Assembly (NCBI GenBank): GCA_027032655.1
Contig: JALVMZ010000616.1
Span: forward strand, 1-8,607
Length of the DNA: 8,607 nucleotides
Direction: 5' to 3'
Source of the DNA: Desulfobacteraceae bacterium
GTDB lineage: Bacteria > Desulfobacterota > DSM-4660 > Desulfatiglandales > JALVMZ01
Shown: positions 1 to 5,281 of the stretch, piece after piece
Layout of the letters: each line of letters begins with the position of its first letter
How positions within the stretch are numbered: position 1 is the stretch's first letter
The notes under the pieces: model-generated
Told to the model about the DNA's origin: nothing
Seen by the model: only the letters and a program-made list of their open reading frames with translations
Database searches by the model: none
Position numbers and translations under genes: made by a program

Positions 1-1
1 G

Positions 2-661
2 CTGGTAGCATTTAACTCGGTATTCCAGGTTGTTTTCTACTCTGTGTATGCTTATATCTTTATTACAATATTACCGCATTGGCTCGGTCTTAAAGGGGCT
101 GTTGTAAATATCTCAATAGGACAGATAGCCAAGAGTGTGTTTATTTACTTAGGCATACCTTTTATTGCTGGCGTTCTGTCGCGTCTGATTGGACTCAAAA
201 CCAAAGGTAAGCATTGGTATGAAACAAGATTTATTCCTAAGATAAGTCCTATAACCCTTATTGCCCTTCTCTTTACCATCATTATTATGTTCTCACTTAA
301 GGGAGAGTTCATTGTGGAACTGCCCCTTGATGTGATTAGAGTAGCTATCCCATTGTGTATATATTTCGTGGTGATGTTCTTCGCATCCTTTTACCTCTCC
401 ATGAAGGCAGGAGCTACTTATGAGCAGTCCACCACACTGAGCTTTACAGCGGCTTCTAATAATTTCGAGCTTGCCATTGCTGTTGCCGTAGCGGTATTTG
501 GCATTGATTCAGGGCAGGCATTTGCCGCGGTTATCGGGCCTTTAGTCGAGGTGCCTGTTTTAATCTCTTTAGTAAATGTGGCTCTTTGGTTTAAAAGAAA
601 ATATTTCCCCTATGCTGTTGAAACACTAACAGGCATCTGTCATGTGACCTGTAAGCCATAA
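2..661 (+). CDS. acr3: Acr3-family arsenite efflux permease, C-terminal part
   Basis: Inner-membrane carrier that exports arsenite (Acr3/ArsB-type, BART superfamily). The frame is open from base 2 to a TAA at 659-661, giving 219 residues without the start. Full Acr3 proteins have roughly 350 residues, so the first 130-150, including the TM4 cysteine needed for arsenite transport, lie left of the window. The visible part opens with the family signature NSVFQVVFYSVYAY. It continues with several hydrophobic segments and the motif SFTAASNNFELAIAVAVAVFG, whose Glu matches the conserved acidic residue of TM9. GPLVEVPVLISLVNVALWF forms the last membrane segment. After the usual FKRKYF end there is an extra tail of about 15 residues with two cysteines (GICHVTCKP), which I do not recognise from the family. 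The family call is firm. The next gene has its own promoter, so this is probably the last gene of an upstream ars transcript. Confidence 0.93.
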   Translation: MVAFNSVFQVVFYSVYAYIFITILPHWLGLKGAVVNISIGQIAKSVFIYLGIPFIAGVLSRLIGLKTKGKHWYETRFIPKISPITLIALLFTIIIMFSLKGEFIVELPLDVIRVAIPLCIYFVVMFFASFYLSMKAGATYEQSTTLSFTAASNNFELAIAVAVAVFGIDSGQAFAAVIGPLVEVPVLISLVNVALWFKRKYFPYAVETLTGICHVTCKP

Positions 662-754
662 TCGCCACATACATTGCGGATTATATAAAATATCGGAAGA
701 TGACTGAAAACATTATGGAAATAATTCCATTTGACATAGATACAGGATAGGCTC

Positions 755-783
755 TTGACAAGATTGATAATCATAATTATAAA
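755..783 (+). promoter_or_regulatory. Sigma70-type promoter for the selenoprotein gene
   Basis: A consensus -35 TTGACA (755-760), a 17-base spacer and a -10 TATAAA (778-783) predict transcription from about 790. That start is roughly 27 bases before the ATG at 817. The strong ribosome site AAGGAGG (800-806) would then be close to the 5' end. The sequence TCCTTT-TT-AAAGGA (791-804) overlaps this site and is an inverted repeat, but its 2-base loop is too tight for a normal hairpin. The promoter suggests that the small redox gene is expressed independently of the acr3 transcript. Confidence 0.65.
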
Positions 784-816
784 ACTTCGGTCCTTTTTAA
801 AGGAGGAATTGAAATC

Positions 817-1140
817 ATGAATATGACAGATAATAAGATAAGTGTAAGGCTACTGCATGTTAATGGATGTCCTTCTGCAGGTCCAACTGCTGAATTAATT
901 AAAAAGATAGCCTCTGACATGAAACTGGATATCCAGCTTGAGGATATCACCATCACAACCCAGGAAGAGGCTATAGAAAAGAGATTTTTTGGTAGCCCCA
1001 CTGTTCAGATAAATGGCAAGGATATTGACCCAACTGTTGGGAATTTTAATGCCTTTACCCTTGCCTGAAGAAGATATGGGGCATCGGCGGTGCCACCTGA
1101 GGATATGATAAAGAAAGCCTTGATTGAAGCCTCTAAATAG
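817..1140 (+). CDS. Thioredoxin-fold selenoprotein, in-frame UGA read as Sec84
   Basis: Small cytosolic thioredoxin-like protein of 107 residues if TGA 1066-1068 encodes selenocysteine; conventional reading stops after 83. The N-terminal strand VRLLHVNGCPS carries Cys18. A helix and a second strand follow, then FFGSPTVQING with a Ser-Pro (60-61) typical of the thioredoxin cis-proline, then KDIDP. In relatives I recall, a conserved Cys-Arg-x-Tyr follows this region and the protein ends with a PPxEMIxxAL helix. Here the TGA occupies the Cys position (A-U-R-R-Y), and VPPEDMIKKAL follows in the same frame to TAG 1138-1140. The first ATG is chosen because AAGGAGG (800-806) lies 10 bases before it; an ATG at 823 is less well spaced. 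Cys18 and Sec84 could form a selenenylsulfide. It lies after acr3, which suggests a redox role in arsenic or metal stress (inference). NCBI uses names such as 'DF family (seleno)protein' for small proteins of this kind, but I could not check membership. A nonsense mutation is the alternative. Confidence 0.8.
1074..1106 (+). promoter_or_regulatory. Candidate bacterial SECIS hairpin after the UGA
   Basis: Directly downstream of the TGA, GGCAT (1080-1084) pairs with GTGCC (1090-1094), with one G-U pair closing a 5-base loop CGGCG (1085-1089). Two more G-C pairs (1078-1079 with 1096-1097) extend the stem across a bulged A at 1095. A possible lower ATAT/ATAT stem (1074-1077 with 1103-1106) lies below an asymmetric internal loop. 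The apical loop begins 17 bases after the last base of the UGA, and its second base is G. Both agree with the bacterial SECIS rules as I know them: loop about 16-37 bases from UGA, and a G in the first two loop positions. In the mRNA this element would recruit SelB with Sec-tRNA. The fold was worked out by hand, with no energy calculation. Confidence 0.55.
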
Positions 1141-1214
1141 ATTTCATGTATTGAGCTAAATCATGTATTATCAAATGGGAAGGCTGGTATCTTTTTACTC
1201 TATTGAAATGGATC

Positions 1215-1823
1215 TTATTCTATTGCTTTCTTAAAACAGGGGATACAGAGTGTTCTTCCCAGAAATCGGCGAGTTTTTGTCTCCATAGTGGCCTCACCGC
1301 ATGATTCACATATTAGACTTTCCAGTATCATTGCCCTTTTTGGCGGTGGCGATGATACAGGATTTACAACAAAAAGCTCTTCAAGGGGAAGCTCCATTAT
1401 TCTTTTAATCCTTTCCTCATTTATCTCTTTTAATCTCTTCTGTTCTTCCAATGAAATTGTGCCATCCAGCCTTTTTCTCCTGAGCCTCTTTAATTCATCT
1501 GATCTGTCCTGAAATGATGTCTGCTTAGTAATTATACGAATGGCCTTTCCATCATATCTTCTGAAGAAACTAAAGGCATTTTTTCCATAATCGAGGTGAA
1601 TGAGATTCCCTTTGCCAAATGTGCATCCTGTAAGAAACTGCACTGCATCAACCCCGCACATATCGGTTTCCACCACTGCCACAACATCCTCATCCCCTGC
1701 CCTTCCTATCTCCTGGAGCGCAAGCTCTGATACCCGGATTCCAATGGCAAGACCGGGACACCAGTGTCCATGAAATTCAATCACTCGATTTATTAATTCA
1801 TCTTCCAGCATACAACCATTCAT
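1215..1823 (-). CDS. FmdE-family protein with C-terminal zinc finger
   Basis: Relative of formylmethanofuran dehydrogenase subunit E (FmdE/FwdE, PF02663) with 202 residues. The N-terminal domain shows FHGHWCPGLAIG (His18, His20, Cys22) and ETDMCGVDAVQFLTGCTFG (Cys56, Cys67), the conserved metal-binding signature, followed by KGNLIHLDYGK. A charged, probably helical linker (about 105-150) leads to a C-terminal finger CESCGE...CIPC (Cys172, 175, 193, 196), as in many bacterial FmdE homologues. The start at 1823 is preferred because AGGAGGA (1831-1837) lies 7 bases upstream. An ATG at 1844 would put that site inside the reading frame. Stand-alone FmdE proteins occur widely in anaerobes that lack methanofuran chemistry, and their role is unsettled; links to molybdenum or tungsten enzymes have been suggested. 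Divergence from the DUF362-AOR pair supports such a link here, as inference. Family assignment is strong, function is open. Confidence 0.9.
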   Translation of the reverse strand: MNGCMLEDELINRVIEFHGHWCPGLAIGIRVSELALQEIGRAGDEDVVAVVETDMCGVDAVQFLTGCTFGKGNLIHLDYGKNAFSFFRRYDGKAIRIITKQTSFQDRSDELKRLRRKRLDGTISLEEQKRLKEINEERIKRIMELPLEELFVVNPVSSPPPKRAMILESLICESCGEATMETKTRRFLGRTLCIPCFKKAIE

Positions 1824-1840
1824 TAATCTTTCCTCCTGAT

Positions 1841-1854
1841 ACATAATATTATGT
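1841..1854. repeat. 14-bp perfect palindrome, possible operator
   Basis: ACATAATATTATGT reads identically on both strands. It lies between the -10 box of the leftward promoter (1858-1863) and the FmdE ribosome site, covering the predicted transcription start near 1851. That is a typical place for a repressor site, but the sequence is very AT-rich and short palindromes arise by chance in such DNA. No second copy was seen in the window. Confidence 0.3.
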
Positions 1855-1857
1855 GAT

Positions 1858-1885
1858 ATTATATCCTCATTTTTAGTATTTGCAA
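1858..1885 (-). promoter_or_regulatory. Leftward sigma70-type promoter for the FmdE gene
   Basis: On the minus strand TTGCAA (1885-1880), a 16-base spacer and a perfect TATAAT (1863-1858) predict transcription from about 1851. The message would have a leader of about 28 bases carrying AGGAGGA. The -35 box is itself a palindrome and could also serve the rightward promoter. Confidence 0.5.
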
Positions 1886-1908
1886 TAGAACTTATATTTA
1901 GATATGTT
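1880..1908 (+). promoter_or_regulatory. Candidate rightward promoter for DUF362-AOR
   Basis: The same TTGCAA (1880-1885), read on the plus strand, is followed after 17 bases by TATGTT (1903-1908), predicting a start near 1915. The ribosome site AAGGAG (1933-1938) and ATG (1944) follow. The -10 is weaker than on the other side, and the region is so AT-rich that alternative boxes exist. If correct, the two divergent promoters share one -35 hexamer and could not both be occupied at once. Confidence 0.35.
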
Positions 1909-1943
1909 ATATTTATTTACCAAAAACATCTTAAGGAGAACAA

Positions 1944-3239
1944 ATGGGCAAATACCAGGTATATTTAGGAAGGTGCCATGATTACGCTCCTGAACTTATT
2001 AAAGAGGCCATTGAGAGGGGATTAAAAGATCTTGGATGTATTGATGAGATAAAAGGAAATGTGGTTATAAAGCCAAATCTTGTATATGCCCACCCAAAGT
2101 TTGCCACATCATCTTATACAAGACCTGAAGTGATTGAAGGACTCCTTATGAATATTACTAAAAACCCTTCTCAGATTAAAAAGATTGATATGGTAGAAAG
2201 ATCAGGTGCAGGTGCATCCACCAGGATGATGGCAAAAAATGCTGGCTATTATCCTCTGTTTAGAAGATTTGGAATAAATTTTTGTCCCTTAGAAGAGACA
2301 GAGAGGGTTAGAGTAAGCCTTAAAAGAGGTAAGATCCATTCCTCAATCTCCATTGCTAAATCCATGGCGCAGAGGGATTACCTGATATTTATGCCAAAAC
2401 TAAAATCCAATGTGGTGGGACAGGGAATGACATCTGCACTAAAACTCAATGTAGGAAGTCTCATGGATAATGAGAGGATGTTTCATCACCGCTGGGATAT
2501 GCCAGATAAGATAGTGGACATGCTTGAGGCAGTAAACCCTGATCTAATTGTAACCGATGCCATAGAGATTGGAATGGGCGGAAACCAGATGACAGAAAAG
2601 GGAAAGCACCTGGGTATGATTATTATGTCTAAAAATGCAGTGGCCCATGACATTGTATGTGCTTCCATAATGAACCTGGAGCCAATGGATATACAGTATT
2701 TAAGGGAGGCCCACCGAAGGGGTTATGGCCCTGGCAGTATTGACCAGATAGAAATACTGGGAGATTATCCCATTGATGAGGCACAAAAGATAACTTCAAA
2801 GTATGAAAATGGATACATGCCGGTTGATAGATTCAAGTCCCCATTCAGGATTATTTCAGGCACACCATACTGTTATCCCGGATGTCAGGGGGTATTTCTT
2901 GACTGGCTATACATGATAAAGGACAGGAAGCCCTGGCTTATAGATAAGTTCCCCCCAATTACAGTGATAATTGGAGCTGTGGATGATGAAATAGAAGATG
3001 AGAATATTCTTCTCATTGGCGATTGTGCAATGGCTTCAAAAAGACTTCGTGCCTCAAAAATAAAAAAGATACTAGGTTGTCCTCCATGGCACAGGGACAT
3101 CATTCTGGAAATGGCATTAAAATATCTTCTAATAAGCCCCCTAATTCGTCCTGATACGGTATTTGACTCATATGTGATGTATCCCATACGAAGATTAAAG
3201 GGATACATAAGGAATTTAAAAATGAACTCCTTTAGATAA
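1944..3239 (+). CDS. DUF362-domain protein, possible iron-sulfur protein
   Basis: A 431-residue cytosolic protein of the DUF362 family (PF04015). Hallmarks are VVIKPNLV (40-47), the central DYLIFMPKLKSN (145-156), the GMTSALKLNVGSL stretch (161-173) and PDLIVTDAIEIGMGG (199-213). Many family members carry a ferredoxin domain; none is visible here. Instead the C-terminal region has four spaced cysteines: CYPGC (310, 314), GDC (361) and GCPP (379). These could bind a metal cluster (inference). AAGGAG (1933-1938) lies 5 bases before the ATG and fixes the start. The stop is 4 bases before the AOR gene, so the two are almost certainly one transcript. DUF362 proteins often accompany redox enzymes of anaerobes, but no reaction is established. 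Here the protein may mature, or pass electrons to, the neighbouring oxidoreductase. Family call firm, role unknown. Confidence 0.88.
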   Translation: MGKYQVYLGRCHDYAPELIKEAIERGLKDLGCIDEIKGNVVIKPNLVYAHPKFATSSYTRPEVIEGLLMNITKNPSQIKKIDMVERSGAGASTRMMAKNAGYYPLFRRFGINFCPLEETERVRVSLKRGKIHSSISIAKSMAQRDYLIFMPKLKSNVVGQGMTSALKLNVGSLMDNERMFHHRWDMPDKIVDMLEAVNPDLIVTDAIEIGMGGNQMTEKGKHLGMIIMSKNAVAHDIVCASIMNLEPMDIQYLREAHRRGYGPGSIDQIEILGDYPIDEAQKITSKYENGYMPVDRFKSPFRIISGTPYCYPGCQGVFLDWLYMIKDRKPWLIDKFPPITVIIGAVDDEIEDENILLIGDCAMASKRLRASKIKKILGCPPWHRDIILEMALKYLLISPLIRPDTVFDSYVMYPIRRLKGYIRNLKMNSFR

Positions 3240-3243
3240 AGTA

Positions 3244-5124
3244 ATGTCATCACATACTACTCAAAATTATGGTGTAAATGAGGCAATTTTACTGGTTGAT
3301 CTCTCTTCAAAAGAGACGGAAATATTAAATATCCCGCATAAATGGAGGAAGGAATACCTGGGTGGAAAGGGCCTGGTACTTAGATTCCTGCACGATCTTA
3401 TTCCTTCAAATACTCCTCCTCTATCACCTGAAAATGTATTAATAATCATGACGGGTCCGCTTACCGGAACTCCTGCACCTGCATCCAGTAAATTTGCCGT
3501 CATAACAAAATCACCCCTTACAGGACTTGTTTGCACAAGCATCTGTGGGGGACCCTTTGGATTATCTCTTAAAAGGGCAGGATATGATGGCATTATAATA
3601 AAAGGCAGGGCAGAGAACCCCGTTATCATTATTATTGATGAAGAAAATGTAAAAATTGAGGAAGCCCATAGATTATGGGGACTTGATACTTTTAAAACCC
3701 AGGAACTTCTTTCAGAAAAAGGAGACTCAGTTGTAATAGGCCCTGCAGGAGAGAACATGGTTCACTTTGCATGTATCTTTTCAGGCCACAGAGTAGCAGG
3801 AAGGGGAGGCATGGGAGCTGTTATGGGGTCAAAGAAATTAAAAGCAGTGGTCACCAAAGGAAACAAAAGGATGAAGTTATATGATCCCAAGGGGCTTAAA
3901 AAGGTGCTTGAGAGGACAACTAAGTGGATTGACCGGAATTTTGTTACTGGAAAAGAAGGGCTTTTCAGACTATTTGGAACTCCCATACTTGTTAATATAA
4001 ACTCCCAATTCAATATACTACCAACAAAAAACTTCTCAAAAGGTGAGTTTAAAGATGCATTTAATATATCCGGTAAAATGATAAAGAATAGATACTATGT
4101 AAAAAACACAGGATGCAAGGGATGCAGGATTAGATGTGGCAGGTATATAAAAATAGGGGATAAGACAGTAACATCTCCTGAATATGAATCAATTGCCTTG
4201 TTGGGATCAAATCTGGGGCTGAGTAACTTTGAACATGTATCAGAACTTAATCAACTATGTAACAGACTCGGGCTTGATACAATATCCACCGGAAATGTCC
4301 TTGGTTTCTGCATGGAACTAAATGAAAAAGGCTTCATGGAATCAGGCATTAGATTTGGCGAATTCAGAGGTCTTAAAGATGTAATACTGAATATCGCACA
4401 TAAAAATGGTCAGGGAAAGGATATGTCGCTGGGGGTGAGAGCACTATCAGAAAAATACGGGGGCAGAGAGTTTGCCATGCATGTAAAAGGGCTTGAGTTG
4501 CCCGGCTATGATCCAAGGGGCTGTTTTGGTCAGGGTCTTGGTTATGCCACAAATGGACGGGGTGGATGTCATCTGGGAGATTACATATATGGATGGGAGC
4601 GGATTATAGGACTTACTGATCCACACAGTATAAAGGAAAAACCGCACCTGGTGGTATTTGCCCAGAATCTATTCTCTGCTGAAAATAGCTCCATATGGTG
4701 CTCTTTTACCACCTTTGCATATCTGATGGAAGAACGGCTGATCAGGTTTGCTCCACGGCCGATCTTGAAATTCTTTATCCATAATTTCCCTTCTCTGGCA
4801 TTAAGATTTACCAGTATCAAGACATATCCTGAAATCCTCAACCACATCCTGGGAACATCAATTACACAAAAGGAATTTCTTGAGATTGGGGAGAGGGTGT
4901 TCAATCTTGAAAGGGGCCTTAACCTTAAAGAAGGTCTTTCTGGTAATGATGACAATCTACCAGAGAGATTCTTCAGAGCAAATGGTAGCCCTGAATACAT
5001 GGGTATTCCATTAAAGGAGATGTTACCTCATTATTACAAATTGAGGAGATGGAACCAGGACGGAATCCCTGAAAGCAACCTTTTAAAAGCACTCAATCTT
5101 GAATTCCTCACTCCACTTCTCTGA
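3244..5124 (+). CDS. Aldehyde ferredoxin oxidoreductase family tungstoenzyme
   Basis: A 626-residue member of the AOR family. These enzymes oxidise aldehydes to carboxylic acids with ferredoxin, using a tungsten bis-pterin cofactor and one [4Fe-4S] cluster. The N-terminal domain shows LLVDLSSKETE, YLGGKGL (38-44) and a GPLTGTPAPASSKFAV pterin-binding stretch (71-86). IGPAGEN and GHRVAGRGGMGAVMGSKKLKAV follow. The cluster motif CKGCRIRC (Cys291, 294, 298) fits CxxCxxxC, with Cys486 as the likely fourth ligand. PEYES (312-316) contains a Glu matching the proposed catalytic acid of Pyrococcus AOR. LGLDTISTGN (343-351) and NGRGGCHL (437-444) are also typical. The usual DxxGLC before the fourth cysteine is NSSIWC here, which is divergent. 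There is no clear ribosome site; translation is probably coupled to the DUF362 gene. The substrate cannot be read from sequence: AOR-type, benzoyl-CoA-reductase-like or an uncharacterised branch are all possible. Confidence 0.93.
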   Translation: MSSHTTQNYGVNEAILLVDLSSKETEILNIPHKWRKEYLGGKGLVLRFLHDLIPSNTPPLSPENVLIIMTGPLTGTPAPASSKFAVITKSPLTGLVCTSICGGPFGLSLKRAGYDGIIIKGRAENPVIIIIDEENVKIEEAHRLWGLDTFKTQELLSEKGDSVVIGPAGENMVHFACIFSGHRVAGRGGMGAVMGSKKLKAVVTKGNKRMKLYDPKGLKKVLERTTKWIDRNFVTGKEGLFRLFGTPILVNINSQFNILPTKNFSKGEFKDAFNISGKMIKNRYYVKNTGCKGCRIRCGRYIKIGDKTVTSPEYESIALLGSNLGLSNFEHVSELNQLCNRLGLDTISTGNVLGFCMELNEKGFMESGIRFGEFRGLKDVILNIAHKNGQGKDMSLGVRALSEKYGGREFAMHVKGLELPGYDPRGCFGQGLGYATNGRGGCHLGDYIYGWERIIGLTDPHSIKEKPHLVVFAQNLFSAENSSIWCSFTTFAYLMEERLIRFAPRPILKFFIHNFPSLALRFTSIKTYPEILNHILGTSITQKEFLEIGERVFNLERGLNLKEGLSGNDDNLPERFFRANGSPEYMGIPLKEMLPHYYKLRRWNQDGIPESNLLKALNLEFLTPLL

Positions 5125-5173
5125 TATCTTTCCTTTAAAACACGAAAGAATTTATCTGATTAAAGATATCTTT
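5123..5173. repeat. Inverted and direct repeats after the AOR gene
   Basis: GATATCTTTC occurs at 5123-5132, overlapping the AOR stop codon, and again at 5165-5174. Because GATATC is palindromic, GATATCTTT (5123-5131) also pairs with AAAGATATC (5162-5170) across a 30-base loop. The second copy lies within the 12-bp palindrome AAAGATATCTTT (5162-5173). An inner CTTTC/GAAAG pairing (5129-5133 with 5143-5147) is possible. It could be a weak transcript end or a regulator site. There is no long T run and the stems are AT-rich, so neither role is secure. Confidence 0.3.
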
Positions 5174-5221
5174 CATGCAATCAGTGAAATTTTCAATACT
5201 AATGAATAAAAGATAATTAAC

Positions 5222-5251
5222 TTGACAGGTATGGCTTAAGATAGACATAAT
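5222..5251 (+). promoter_or_regulatory. Promoter for the aminotransferase-kinase operon
   Basis: A perfect -35 TTGACA (5222-5227), an 18-base spacer and CATAAT (5246-5251) predict a start near 5258. The site is about 25 bases before the ATG at 5282, with GAGGAG (5267-5272) as the ribosome site 9 bases before that ATG. This separates the aminotransferase/kinase unit from the AOR transcript, although read-through remains possible. Confidence 0.55.
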
Positions 5252-5281
5252 GAGAAGAAAAAAATAGAGGAGAAAGAGGCC

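Noticed and set aside
655..750. Open frame after acr3 (AIIATYIADYIKYRK...) as a small gene or remnant
   Set aside because: It has no standard start codon or ribosome site and no recognisable family; at most a decayed end of something.
777..1001. Open frame on the minus strand opposite the selenoprotein
   Set aside because: It is antisense to a recognisable thioredoxin-fold gene, has no family signature and covers that gene's promoter and ribosome site.
817..1068. Small protein ending at the TGA as a complete 83-residue gene
   Set aside because: It would lack the family C-terminus that continues in the same frame right after the TGA; the Sec reading explains the whole stretch to 1140.
1144..1169. 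Direct repeat TCATGTATT, twice with a 17-base period
   Set aside because: Only two short AT-rich copies between convergent genes; chance is a sufficient explanation.
1141..1214. Rho-independent terminator between the selenoprotein and FmdE genes
   Set aside because: I found no GC-rich stem followed by a T run on either strand; the only pairing (AGCCT with AGGCT) needs a loop of about 50 bases.
1824..1844. Upstream ATG (1844) as the FmdE start
   Set aside because: The AGGAGGA ribosome site lies inside those first codons and is ideally spaced for the ATG at 1823.
2885..3758. Minus-strand open frames opposite DUF362 and AOR
   Set aside because: They are antisense to strongly conserved coding sequence, lack motifs and ribosome sites, and have compositions typical of shadow frames.
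5122..5169. AOR stop codon TGA as a second selenocysteine
   Set aside because: The reading beyond it is a short stretch with no family feature, AOR proteins normally end here, and no SECIS-like hairpin with a G loop follows at the right distance.
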